This document shows positions 12,541 to 24,339 of a stretch of 64,000 nucleotides of DNA, in pieces. Under the pieces are notes generated by a model, which was not told the origin of the DNA, made no database searches, and saw only the letters and a list, made by a program, of their open reading frames with translations. Numbering within the stretch: position 1 is the first letter of the stretch; every line of letters starts with the position of its first letter. The DNA is from Sinonovacula constricta. Its lineage: Eukaryota > Mollusca > Bivalvia > Cardiida > Solecurtidae. Made by a program: the position numbers and the translations under genes. The DNA lies in NCBI GenBank assembly GCA_007844125.1, contig CM017567.1, positions 12,566,428 through 12,630,427 of the forward strand, written 5' to 3'.

Positions 12541-12970
12541 GACTGTATAAACCAGTCAGAACGACTGTACAAGCCTGTCAGAACAAGCCTGTCAGAACGA
12601 CTGTATAAGCCTGTCAGAACAAGACTGTCAGAACGACTGCAAAAGCCTGTCAAAACGACTATATAAGCCTGTCAGAACGACTTCTAAACTTGTCAGAACG
12701 ACTGTATAAGCCTGTCAGAACGACTTCTAAACTTGTCAGAACGACTGTATAAGCCTGTCAGAACGACTTCTAAACTTGTCAGAACGACTGTATAAGCCTG
12801 TCAGAACGACTGTATAAGCCTGTCAGAACGACTTCTAAACATGTCAGAACGACTGTATAAGCCTGTCAGAACGACTTCTAGACATATCAGAACTACTGAA
12901 CAGGCATGTCAGAACGATCTATAACCCTGTCACAACAAACCTGTCAGAAAGACTGTATAAGCATGTCGGA
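12541..12970. repeat. 21-22 bp minisatellite with dimeric higher-order pattern
   Basis: About 21 tandem units, each containing TGTCAGAACGACT followed by a variable half. One unit type continues GTATAAGCC (22 bp) and the other TCTAAACT (21 bp). Between about 12667 and 12860 the two types alternate, giving a dimeric 43-bp higher-order unit. Two units are shortened to 14 bp, and the 3' edge units are degenerate. Confidence 0.95.
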
Positions 12971-13013
12971 GAAGTTGTGCTTACTGGCTTTTTATGAATA
13001 TATCTATCTTTTA

Positions 13014-13060
13014 ATGATGATATTGATGATGATAATGATGATGATGATGAGGAGGAGGAG
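13014..13060. repeat. GAT/GAG trinucleotide microsatellite
   Basis: A short run of TGATGA units changes into GAGGAG at its 3' end, directly after a Thr/Tyr-type AT-rich stretch. It is simple-sequence DNA. Confidence 0.85.
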
Positions 13061-13868
13061 TTTATTTCGCTGTTCGTTGAATAGCATTGGATTTGACAGT
13101 TATTAGTTTAAAAACTATTTTGTTGATTAGTCGGTTGATTAAATGATCCAACGTCAAACTCCAATATCCACTTCGTATATTTGGATAAAAAGGACCGCAC
13201 CGACTTTCTTTATTAAATGATAGAGGACCTCCATGCTTAATAGATAATACTAACGGAGTAACAAAATTCAACAATGTTCATTTCTACATAGCAATTGATC
13301 AACAAAGGGTCACTAAAGTTTGCGTAGTGCTGATGAAATAAACGCAGGTAGAGAGACATATTGACATTTGAGCTTTTAAACTCTATATTCCTTCGCGTAA
13401 GTTTTGTCGCTGGTATGAATGGGCCGGGGATACGAACCTTGATGCCCCACTTAGTGGAACCAGATAAGTTGTGACATCGTTACAAAACAAATGTTAACAT
13501 TCAATAAAATTTTCAGAAATGATTGGTCTCTTTTTGATCCTTTGTACGCATTTATTTTTACAATTTCTCGTTCATAAGATGACTTTCACATTTAAGTCGC
13601 TCATAACCGCGATGTTCTACCCAGATAAGTTTTCAGCTTTTTATTTGTCAAAGTGAGATCCGAATAGAAGCTGCTTTCATTTCGTATATTTTTGTTTTCC
13701 ATTTTCGATCCGTTTCACAACAGAAGCGACAAATGAGCAAATCAAAAGTTTTTCTGTGACGTTGTTTTCTTTTGATTGATTTAGTATTTCTCAATCATGT
13801 TTAATTGTTAAACAGCTGAAGTCACCGTCACACGTAAACGTTTTCATGAAGCAATATCTGACTTCGAT
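13061..13868. other. Upstream flank of LINE, no gene recognised
   Basis: Apart from the possible SINE fragment at 13423-13470, nothing is recognised. Part of the 3' end of this stretch may be the 5' UTR of the LINE that follows, whose true 5' end I cannot place. Confidence 0.5.
13423..13470 (-). repeat. Possible tRNA-derived SINE fragment (B-box)
   Basis: On the minus strand GGTTCGTATCC (13428-13438) differs from the Pol III B-box consensus GGTTCGANTCC at one position and is followed by CCGGCCCA, a common arrangement in tRNA-derived SINEs. A CCACTAAGTGGGG word lies just upstream, but the T-stem does not pair and A-box spacing is too short for a whole tRNA. It is a fragment at best. Confidence 0.3.
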
Positions 13869-14948
13869 TTGATATTGTTATGTGTCGTCTTTTCAGGAGG
13901 AACGTGTTGGAAGGGATATGGATTTTCTATGTTCTACTCGTATTTCAGATGCGTGTGCCTTCGCAATCAAATTCCCACGCATCTGATCTCAGATGAAATA
14001 GTGTGGTGTAACCTAGAGAGGTTTTGTTTACTTTCGTCTTCATTATTTCTTTGTTTTTCCCCATCTGTGAAGCCAAACGAAACTTATATGGGTAAACTAT
14101 GGATGCATCCAATTTTTTTATCTTTATTGAGCACCGTTATTGTACTTGTAAACGTACTTGTAAATGTGCTGAAAACCCGTAACAATGCCAGCCACCAAGT
14201 GTATGCTTATTCGGATGCACAAACATTCGGACAAGTGGTAAACTCAATCTCATACGGACATCTATCGTTCTATGAACATTACTGTTCCAGTTTTTCTTTT
14301 TCCTCAACGTCTAGAAAGAAAACATTGTCACTCTATTGTTCATATTCTAACTGGCTTTCTACAGTATTACTCCTTTGTGGTGACATCCATCCGTGTCCAG
14401 GGCCAGAATGTTCTTCCAGTATTGATCCACATAACAAGTTCAATGTGTTCAAGAAAAGAGGTCTTCATTTTATTCATATCAATATACGTAGCCTTCTTCC
14501 CAAGTTGGATGAGCTACGCCTGATAGCACGGGAAATTAACGCTGCCTGCATTGCCATATCTGCAACCTGGTTGGACGACAGTGTGATTGATTCAGAACTA
14601 TCAATCCTAAACTACAATATTCATCGCAGGGACAGGAATCGGCATGGCGGTGGTGTTTGTCTATACATACGTAGTGATATAGCTTTTAACACTCGTGAAG
14701 ACCTTCAACACCAGAACCTAGAATCATTATAGATTGAACTTTTACTCCCCAAGACAAAGCCAATTCTTGCTGCTATTTATAGACCACCCAAGCAAAATGA
14801 CTTTTACACTATTTTAGAAGAACTCTGCACGAACAGTACACATTTTAGTAAATATGTAACTTTTATCATGGGTGATTTTAACAGTGATGTTTCTACTACA
14901 AACTATTACCATAGTTCTTTAAAACATTTACGAACATGTTTGATTTAA
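13869..14948 (+). pseudogene. LINE ORF 5' part: N-terminal region, 2A-like motif and endonuclease
   Basis: The first 170 residues are hydrophobic and Cys-containing and resemble no domain I know. At residues 171-179 (14379-14405) comes GDIHPCPGP, a variant of the D-x-E/H-x-N-P-G-P 2A-like sequence, preceded by the usual Leu run. The exonuclease-endonuclease-phosphatase (APE) domain starts at about residue 200 with HINIRS, then ISATWLD, then the RRDRNRHGGGVCLYI block. The catalytic Glu of the normal SETWL motif is Ala (residue 232). TAG at 14730-14732 stops the frame after 287 codons, but the same frame continues with AAIYRPP and MGDFNSD (14871-14888) before a frameshift leads to TAA at 14946. 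This domain normally nicks target DNA for target-primed reverse transcription. It is predicted inactive. Confidence 0.85.
14379..14405 (+). other. 2A-like ribosome-skipping motif (degenerate)
   Basis: The nine residues GDIHPCPGP follow a Leu-rich VLLLC stretch just before the endonuclease. 2A-like sequences at this place are known in APE-type LINEs of molluscs, echinoderms and other invertebrates. The invariant Asn before the final PGP is Cys here, which is expected to abolish skipping. The preceding Glu is His, which is common in LINE versions. Confidence 0.65.
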
Positions 14949-15728
14949 GCAGATTATTACAGATTTTACTCGCATTTGTAAAACATCATCAACTGTCATA
15001 GATCTTGTTTTAATCTCTGATGTGTCCAAAGTCTCACAGTCTGGTGTAATTCATACCTCATTCAGTAATCATTTTATGACTTATTTTACAAGGAAAATCA
15101 CTAACCATTTTATTGGTAAGCACAATATTTCAACTGTTCGTTCTATGAAAACTTACAACAAAGAGAACTTTCAATTTTCATTCTTATTCACTGACTGGAA
15201 TAGTGTTCTTTTAAGTGATAATGTAAATGAAGCTTGGCATAATTTTAAGACAATATTTTTATCTGTTCTAGATAACATTGCACTAGTCAAACAAATTAAA
15301 GTCAAACAACGCTCTGCACCATGGATAAATTCTGAAGTTTTACCATGTATTCAGAAAAGAAATAACGCTTTTTTACTTACAAACATGATAGGTCTGACTG
15401 TAACTATGAAAAATTTAAATCTCTCAGAAATAAAACACAATATGCAATCCAGAAAGCTAAGGAAGATTATTTTACTGAGACATGTAGAGAACAAAAGTCT
15501 GATTCTAAATCTTTATGGACAACGTTGAAGCAATTGGGACTACCATCTAAAAAGGGCACAGGTTCATCTAGTAAACAGAGTGTTGGCCTCACTATTGACA
15601 AGGAACTTTGCTTTGATACTTCAAAAGTTGCTGAATGTTTAACCATTTTTATACAACTGTTGCATCAAATTAAGTTTTCAAATTACCTAAACCTTCTTTC
15701 TAGTTTGGAAAGGATTTTTTTTATCTAG
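14949..15728 (+). pseudogene. LINE endonuclease end and endonuclease-RT linker
   Basis: After the frameshift near 14950 the endonuclease resumes in another frame with TRICKTSSTVIDLVLIS. Then comes the terminal SDHF-type motif, here SNHF: the catalytic Asp codon at 15067-15069 is Asn. The linker between endonuclease and reverse transcriptase follows in two overlapping open frames (15022-15528 and 15525-15728) that disagree in frame, showing at least one more indel. The linker is Lys-rich and has no separate domain that I recognise. Confidence 0.75.
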
Positions 15729-17316
15729 TTTTTATTCACAAAAAGGTGTATTTCCAAATACTTTTTCATTTTCTCTTGTTTCTGACAAAAAAGTTCAAAA
15801 ATACTTAAGCTCTCTAAGTTCCAAAAAGGCCACTGGTTTAGATGGTATCCCGGCTCGTTTTATTGTTGATAGTGCAGATATCATAGCACATCCCCTCGCT
15901 CATGTGATAAACTTGTCTTTGATCCAGGGGATTGTCCCTGATGAACTGAAGGCAGCTAGAGTTGTTCCCCTATTCAAAAAATCTGACAAAACCAAAGTCG
16001 AAAATTGCCGTCCTGTCTCTATTTTAGCTGTTTTCTCTAAAGTCTTTGAACGGGTTGTATATGAATAGGTAGAGTCTTATTTAAAGGAACATAACCTCTT
16101 GTACAATTTCCAATCTGGCTTTAGAACGGGGTTCTCCACAGACACATGTATCATTCATTTATCTGATTTTATTAGATTTCAAATGGACAGTGGCAACTTT
16201 GTTGGCATGATTCTTTTAGATTTACAAAAAGCTTTTGATACTGTTGATCATGTTATTCTAATATCAAAGCTTGAAGCCATTGGTCTTGGTCATGATATTG
16301 TTTTATGGTTCAAATCTTACCTCTGTGATAGGCAACAACTGGTTGATGTTTCCAGTACTCATTCTTCTTTTAGCAAGGTTACCTGTAGAGTTCCGCAAGG
16401 TTCAATCCTTGGCCCCCTATTGTTTTTAATACATGTTAATGACATGTCAGCAGTTGTCAATAACAAAATCCTGTCGTATGCAGATGATTCTGCTATTTTA
16501 GTCACTGGCAAAGATAGGTTACAGATAGAACAGGAATTGTCTAAAGAACGTCAGTCTGTCAGTGAGTGGTTAGTAGACAATAAGCTATCACTTCATCTTG
16601 GGAAAACTGAGTCTATTCTTTTTGGTTCCAAAATTCGCTTAAAGAAAGGCAGATCTCTTAATATATATTGTAATGGTACAGACATTAAGTCTACCTCTTC
16701 AGTCAAATACCTTTGAGCCTTGTTAGATAATTCCTTGTCTTGTGATGAAATGGTCAATTCTGTTATTCAAAAGGTCAACTCCAGACTCAAGTTTCTATAC
16801 CGCAAGCTCAATTTTCTTAATGAACATACCAAGAAACTTTTAGTATCCTCGCTCATTCAGTGCCACTTTGACTATGCTTGCTCTTTTTGGTTCCATTGCC
16901 TTACAAATAAGCTGAAAAACAAGCTGCAAATCACTCAAAATAAAATGATAAGGTTTGTGTTGAGCTTAGAACAAAGATCACACATTTCTAAGAATCATCT
17001 TAAAGATCTCAATTGGCTACCCGTGCAGAAGAGAGTTGACCAAATAACACTGTGTCATGTTTTTAAAATCAAGCATGGGCTGGCCCCAGATTATATGTCG
17101 GAACATTTTGTGTCACAAGACAGTGTTCCCTCTCACAACACCCGGTTCAGTAAAAGTGGTTGTTTTTCTGTTCCAAAGGTCAAACCCCATGGCTTGAAGT
17201 CTTTTTCTTACAATGGCTGTAAACTCTGGAATCAGCTGCCTTCGGACATAAGGGCTATTACCAACCTTAGTCATTTTAAAAACAGTATTAAACAGCATTA
17301 CCTTTCTGTGATATAA
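15727..17316 (+). pseudogene. LINE reverse transcriptase and C-terminal domain
   Basis: One frame runs from about 15727 to TAA at 17314-17316, broken by TAG at 16066-16068 and TGA at 16714-16716. In order it shows the fingers motif SSKKATGLDGIPARF, the N-C-R-P-V-S block, motif A LLDLQKAFDTVDH (near 16210-16250), motif B as RVPQGSILGPLLF where Gly is usual before VPQG, and motif C YADD at 16477-16488. The C-terminal part follows with the conserved WLPV block and the AP.Y and LWNQLP words typical of the CR1/Jockey/L2 group. The enzyme would copy element RNA at a nicked chromosomal target. The two stops rule out a full-length product, although the polymerase active site itself is intact. Confidence 0.9.
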
Positions 17317-17665
17317 CTAGTCTATTGATCTGTAATTATTTTATACTTCATACTGAATATGATCTCAAGTACCAGTTTTCTTTCTTTTTTAATATGTGAT
17401 TATATTTAACCTGTGATATTTTTTTATTCAGTTTTACTTCTTACGTACGATAGTAATTACAATTTAATAACCATTGAACTTTCAAACTTGTAATATTTTT
17501 TAAGTATCTTAAATTCAAAGTTTTTTAGGTTTTCTTCCAACTTAAGGTAACCTCTCTATGTTAACCACACTTATTGGGACCACAATGGAAATAAGAGTTC
17601 GCTCTTTTTTGTGCTATCCTTGAGTAATTGTGGCTTGACATGGTGTTATATAAAATCAAATACAC

Positions 17666-17974
17666 ATATTTCGATAAACATTTTTGTTGATATATTTTTA
17701 CTTTTTTTAATAACACAAATTTACATATCAAATGTGAATTGTTAAAGTGCTATTCATCTTTGCTATATTGTATTCTATGTGCAACGCTCTTTTATTCTGG
17801 ATAAACTATATAAACCATTTGAAAGAGAATTTAAAAACTTAAAATCTATTTTCTAAATATATATTAATAATAAATACATATGGTCCATGTAAAAATGAAA
17901 GATATGTCTATCAATGGAAAGAGAAAACATGTGTAGGCCATAATAACTGTGTTTTTTTCAATTAACTAGAACAA
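17666..17974. other. AT-rich flank, nothing recognised
   Basis: Very AT-rich sequence between the LINE 3' end and the next repeat fragment. No gene or repeat was seen. Confidence 0.55.
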
Positions 17975-18125
17975 CTTATGTGTGTTATGTCTCGTCTCTG
18001 TGTTTTTTGCCACATTTACATTTACCTTGTTTGCCTTTGTCTACTCGTTGATAAAATTTAAATATCTGTGAAAATTTTGATAGGACCTTTTCTTATTTAC
18101 CTATTTCTTATTTACCTATTAATAT
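17975..18125 (+). repeat. R1 family, 3' tail only
   Basis: Matches the tail of the R1 copy at 49617-49755 closely: TGTGTTATGTCTCGTCTCTG, CATTTACATTTACCTTGT, TTGCCTTTGTCTACT and GATAGGACCTTTTCTT in the same order. The R1 core is missing. The last 15 bases (TTCTTATTTACCTAT) are tandemly duplicated. Confidence 0.8.
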
Positions 18126-21100
18126 TTTATCTTTAATATTACTGATAGACAAAATGTAACAATATAAAACGATATTTGAACTGCGGGCCTCTTAGAAGTC
18201 AGACCAGTACTTTACTAATTTTACAACTGAGTTTTGGTACATCTTATCATCCTGAGTTTGTTCTAATCATCTTTTTAAAAATGCAATAATTCGGACAACT
18301 TTTTTAAATATAAACATACTTCCTCTTCTGCCATGATGTAGTTCTTCATGTTAATCTTTTGTGATTCATGTGTTGAAAAAGAGCGGATGTTTATGTGAAC
18401 TGAAATCCCACACAAAAAGTATCGCCACCCCAAAAATACCACAATCACATGTTATGGGTGTTTGAGACTAAGAAAGAATGATTCATAACTCAGCTGTATT
18501 ACCTTTACGATGCAATACCTTTAAGCAATTTTGTTCGATGCAAGTCCAACATACAAGTAATATACAACTCAACAAACCGTTACACATAATTTGTTAAGCT
18601 CTGTTGAATTTTATACACCCAACTTTTGTAAACATGTGGATAACGTGATAAGGAAAGCATAATCAAATTCGGGTTATACTAGTCTATTAGATGGGATTTT
18701 AAAATGTATTTGCCAGTAATTTTATGGATTAAATTTTTAAAAATGAGCTTATTGTTTAACGGTTACGTTAAGTACAATTATGCCAATTGTTGATAATTTG
18801 TGAATTAATAAGACATTTTGCTATACTAGTTCTTATAGCAGATCATTTAAATTAGGAAATCGCTTACAAAAAGTGTGTTTTCGACATTACAAATCGGAAA
18901 ACGACCCTACTGATAACTGTTGCAATAAGCCGTTCATTAAATATAATGACATTGAATAAAACCATCACATATTGAAGTATATAAACTTTTGTGAAAAAGC
19001 CTTACATTGTACCACCATGTCCCATGTTATCATCAGTTAGGTAATATAGTCCATGCAATAGAAAAGTACTCTACTTAATCAGCATTTATAAAGACCTAGC
19101 TCGTGTATGGTTGCAATAAAATCTGCTTGCTTAATTGTCTTGAGACAATTTAAGATATCACAACTGCGTCGTTTCATTCTAGTAATTAAAGCGCTGTTTT
19201 AATATTAAACACCGAAGTAGCTTTATTCGTTTTTTGAATTCATTATTCAAATCCGTTTTTAACAGTAAACTGCTTTTAAGCCTAATCAAATTACATAAAC
19301 TTAATTTTATTCATTGCTGTTCTCTGGTTGTGTATGTTAAATTGCAGCTTAACAATCCAAATGCTTTTCCGCGTATGTTGCTATAAATTTAGGACTTAAA
19401 TTAAAAAGAACTGATTTATGTTAGAAATCAGAATAAAATGCAAAATACTTAATTAGATTGTCCATATATTATATTGTATGTGCTTTTATTTATACAAATT
19501 GCATAGTTTGTAAAGGAAAATTATTGTGTCTATCTAGCTATATTAAGTATCCCAGAGGAAGGTGCAACAATAATAATTTTCTGCTAGAAAGAAAATTGAT
19601 ATTTAATATATATCCATCGATTTGGGTTCTTTATGTAAAACATCGCTATGGTGATATAACTGGTGCTTCAACAGATCCAGTAAAATAATAAACTATACAA
19701 ATCGAAAACACACTAAAATGCCATGCATTTCATATCTAAGTCAATCTGCCTTGACCTTTCTTCGAATAAATGCACAATAACACCAAGTATGGTTTACATA
19801 AAATAGGTTGCTGTTAAATTGAAAAGCACAAATAGTCTACTTATATTCTGTCGTAAAGAATCAGTCGAATAGGAAATTACCTTTCAATAGTTAAACCTGG
19901 AACTGCATTAAAATAAGACGTATATAAAGTTCATTGTTGTCAATGTTTCGACCTTATTTGTACTGGAGGATTAGTGCTGACTGTTTTCTGCTATCAAAGG
20001 CCAAACGAGACTTGCAAAGAGGAATAAGTAATCGACTCCGCCAATGATTTCAGTTGGTGACAATTTACAGAAATATACACACATGTAATATAATAATGAT
20101 AAAAACAAAAAATAAAATTATAATTCATATACTGCTATCATAATTACAAAAGATAAAAATAAAACATTCCATACATTCCCACAACAGGAAAGTGTGAAAA
20201 TCATATCATTCAAAATGTTTAAATGCGATATATTGCTTTGGTGTCCTATCTTCATAATCATACTGTGCTGGTTAAGCAAATTGTTCACGTGGTGAAAATC
20301 ATTAAGACCGAAGGATGCTTTAACGACTAAGACAAATTGTAAAATATGTGGTTTAAAGCTTTTAACATTTAAAGACAGATTACTTTCAATTAAACTAAAT
20401 TTCAATTCATATATTTATATTTTCCAGCATTTAAAGAAACGTGTATGTTTTCTATTTTTTTTTTAAACATAACGAGAATGAAACTGGAGTGCATAAACTT
20501 AAAATAATGAGATTGTCAACTGTAGTTATATATATTTTGCTTAATTTTAAGATAGAAGCATGGTCTCTCTTTTGTCCTTTCCCAAGAAATCTCATTTTGC
20601 AATCTTTAAGTTACAGAGAGTGTCCCGTCATGGGTATGATGTTTGTTCTTTAAACTAGGCCTTTGCTATATGTAGTTTAAAACGTGATATTTTAATATAT
20701 GATAAAACGACATGACTTTGAATATGAACCAGTGTTTGTAAATGGAAATAAAGAATGACAGTTGTTTTAAATCATAAATCATTAGTGTCAAGAATAATGT
20801 CATCCTCTTATGTATAGTAACTGTATTGACGCCGTAAAGTGTACTCATTATTAGCAGCGTATTATGCTATTCTTCTGTTATTGCTGGAAAATGCAATGGA
20901 GAATGGAAATTAAAAAAAACTACATGATTCCGTTTTTCTTTAATGAACTTTTTTCAGGGATTTTCTAAACAGTGCTGCATACAAGAAAACGTTTATTGAT
21001 TGTCTATAAGTTGGACAAAAAATGGAAACGGTCCTTGACAAGAACTCTTTGCAATGCAAACAGCGTGTTAAATAGTCTTAACGTCTCATACATTTGTTAT

Positions 21101-21634
21101 TCAGATATGGAAGTATGTTTTATAATTATAGTGTTATTTTCCCTTCAAAATGTCGAACAATTTCCGTCCATGTTGTCAGAAGGGAAATTCAGTAATAGAA
21201 GTAACTCATTTAATAAATGCATTCTTTTTTAAATATATATCAGCCATTTTCGTAAAACAATCTGTGAATGAAATCAATGGTTCTTCCTATAAAAATAGGA
21301 ACGACGTGGCTTATATAAATGTCCCAGGATATAAAGTTGCCTACGACGTCTTTTAAGCTAGACGAAGTGCTTGTTGATCACATCGTTAATGGATACAATA
21401 GTCAAACTATAAATATCTTCAACAATAATTACAATTATGGCAATTCTCCTTCCATTAACCCCGCTTGACTAAAGGAATCCTCCGAAGTGTAGCACTGACA
21501 AAGATGATCCCCTTTTCCCATCGTCAAGTAGCATGAAGACGGAGAACATGCATTGTGTTTAGCAAAATGAACTTAAAATCCTTGGTAAAATCCGCTAAAA
21601 CGACTTTACAGTATGAATCTGTTTTTCGAATTAG
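18126..21634. other. No gene recognised
   Basis: Frames at 19458-19688 (+), 20118-20405 (-), 20441-20653 (+), 20972-21232 (+) and others are AT-driven and without domain similarity. No repeat member was identified. Confidence 0.55.
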
Positions 21635-22110
21635 AATAAATGATCATTGCAACATAAATCTAACTCTGAAAAGGCACAGAACAAAGGTATTTCAAGTGCA
21701 AGCCAAGTAAAGAGTAAGATCAAATTTGATTAATTTATTTATTATTCTTAAGACCAAACCCGACAGTTACCGCCTTGGAACGGTCAGTCGGAAATATGAG
21801 CCGACTGGAGTGCTTATACCGGTTTTACAGAGCTCTAACCTCGCACATCCTGATGGGTTCATCAAATGCAAGCAATAAAAAGAAAACTGATTTATTTGAA
21901 TACAAAAATGACGAAAGTAGTGACACCATTGACAATTTTAATGTCTACAGTGTTCAGAAAAGAAAGGGGTATTATTTCGATTAGAAAAAACTAAAAAAAA
22001 ATGGCTAATTATAAGTGAAATTAACTTTTTGAATCAAGAAAAAACATGACCAGAGAAGAATAAATGGTTGTAGCATCCTGTTCGTTTTAAAATTAAAACA
22101 TGGTTTTAAT
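21635..22110 (-). repeat. R1 family, long subfamily copy
   Basis: In minus orientation this holds the R1 core: GTGCGAGGTTAGAGCTCTGT, the hairpin CAGTCGG/CCGACTG (21785-21791 and 21801-21807), then CGTTCCAAGGCGGTAACTG. Both flanks also match the copy at 26975-27475, for example TTATTTCGATTAGAA and TTTTTGAATCA on one side and ATTGCAACATAAA with ACAAAGGTATTT on the other. The copy is therefore about 470 bp. A 69-codon plus-strand frame at 21775-21984 is a shadow of the repeat. Confidence 0.85.
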
Positions 22111-24339
22111 ACTTTTCACATTGAAATCATTGTTGTTATTAAGTTTTGTAGTGAGGTAACTATGTCTTTTATTTGCAAGCAATTTGTAATGTGTAAAATT
22201 TTTTCTATTTTATGACATCATCTTTTTCATTCATAAAATGTGGTTTAGCTAGATTGTTAGGTGTTTTAGTCTAAAATCTGTATTAAAAGTAAATGACACT
22301 GTTATGCGGTAGTTTATAATGCTAACTGGGTCAATGATTTCCATACTAAGGGTATGTTTCATCTTTAGTCTTGATATGCATTGTTTTTAAACCTGAACTT
22401 TCCTGATGAAAAATATGTTCACATTGGTGGTAGAAGCAAGGATTTTTACGCATAAAAAGATCAATTACACGTACCAGGTATTAATTAGTGGCTAGTAGTT
22501 GTGATATTACTTCAAAATTAACAGTAATATCCACGTTTAATAACATAACCTCAGGTTAAACTAGGTTTATTATCAAAAACAGTCTTGCAGTATTGAACTT
22601 ATAATACAAATTTATAGTAATAATAAATTAATAATGAGCATAAACAAAAATCATTAAATCGAACATTTCTGTGTGATGATGTCTTCACTCGGCACCACAT
22701 TTCTCAGAATATTGAATAAAATGGATAATTTGTACTGTTGAAAATTGTGTCACTATTTATGTAGAATAGTTTTATTGTTGAATACGTTTAGATAGACGTC
22801 AAAAACATATGATACGAGTATTATTTTATAATGCAATTGACTGCATTGGCTAATAATTATGTAAATTCCTGTAGGAGAACATAGATACTTGACTTATTAT
22901 TATGATGAAGACATGTCCAGTCATATCTTTATTTATTTAAAAACAAAATAGAGAATATGTATGGAAGATATTCACCTTACGAGAGTGCACCAATGTATCA
23001 TTATTGTTCTAATCTTAGTGCCATGTGTTATGTGTTAATGAACCGCACATTGTTATCTACATGTCAGTGTAGTTTCTTAATGAATGCACAAAGTACCAAA
23101 TTAAATCCTCCATATAACTCTAAAATGTTAATACATGTCTAAAATTGTATGCCATTAAACTGCTTGCACGGAAGACGATATTTTAAATTCAAAGTGCCAG
23201 AAAGAAAAGTTAATAAGAACTGACATTTTGGACATAAATCAGCTCAAAGGTGAATTATTGCAAATTGAAATGTTCTACAACCACATTTTAAACGTCAACC
23301 CTACGCAGCATTTCATGCAGTTGACTCTTAAAATTCTTGAAATTGACAAGTTTTATATAATTTCTTTCGTAAAATAAGATTATTAAAGTTAAAACATCAC
23401 GCTAACATTATTTGTAAAGTATATTTATGGAATACGAGTAGATAATGTTTGATCTCTGTTTAGGCGATTTAAAGTAATTCATCTGCTTTCCTTTTTCGTT
23501 CAACATGTTTTCTAATGCAAGCCAAAGAAAATATGTATTTAAAGAGCATGTTAAAATATTATTAGTCAATATATTCGATTATAGTTAAAGGACATACAAA
23601 TTGAATCTGTTGTTTGTCTACTCCTCCAAAAAGCTATATTGCAAAGCAATACGGTTACCTAAAATTAGCCTTCGTCGTATTAAGACTTTCAGTTGACTTA
23701 AACTTGGTTGCTTTATAACGCCACACGATTTGTCAAATTCTCGGCTCCGTTTCTTTGACATTTTAATGTAAAACGCACATCTATGTACAGCCACGTCTAG
23801 ATAAAGTGCAAAATTTTAATTTGCGTTTAAATTTTGGTAAAAGTTTGTTATTCTAACGATAAGGACATTAACTGATTTAGTATATTTATGAAGAAATGTG
23901 ACAAGTACTTATTTCTAATTAAACATGATACATATGTTTCAGCTAAAGACACGACTTTTATGTAATGTGAAAAACATATCTACAAATTCAACTGAAATAT
24001 ATTATTATTTGTTACCTCACGATTAATTATGAGTTACTGGCCAAGTTTTAAACATAACCGATGTCATAAAAACAGTACCGTTTATGACAATATTGGACTA
24101 GGCGAATTAAAAGGTCAACAATATCATACTTGCCTAAATACCGGAATGTGCCACAATCATGACTATGTAAGTTATTATTTATTGATAGTTTTATAATATG
24201 TATTTATCATCGGACTGTAAAAACATATTATAATGATTAAAAAACTTTAACACATAGTGCTAAGGTGGGTTTCGTTTTTCTAAATAATAGGTAAATAAGA
24301 AAAAGGTCATATAAAATACCACATATATTTTACTGTTGT
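22111..24339. other. No gene recognised
   Basis: AT-rich. The 61-codon frame at 22957-23142 has no domain. A fragment resembling the R1 tail (TAGGTAAATAAGAAAAAGGTC) sits at about 24288-24310, next to the PLE-like relic. Confidence 0.55.

Larger units (their letters stand above)
13869..17665 (+). mobile_element. CR1/L2-like APE-type non-LTR retrotransposon (inactivated)
   Basis: A single element about 3.8 kb long encodes, in order, a hydrophobic/Cys-containing N-terminal region, a 2A-like motif, an apurinic-type endonuclease and a reverse transcriptase with its C-terminal domain. The 3' UTR runs from 17317 to about 17665, where the text ATGGTGTTATATAAAATCAA resembles the short repeated ends of CR1/L2-like elements. 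The body carries at least three in-frame stops and at least two frameshifts, yet the protein similarity is easy to follow across the breaks. It is therefore much younger than the other retroelement relics in the window. The 5' boundary and any target duplication were not determined. Confidence 0.9.

Noticed and set aside
13320..13350. Hammerhead ribozyme because of CTGATGAAA words (also at 471 and 30909)
   Set aside because: The required paired stem II followed by GAAA and a matching stem III were not found at any of these sites, nor near the PLE-like relics where such ribozymes are known.
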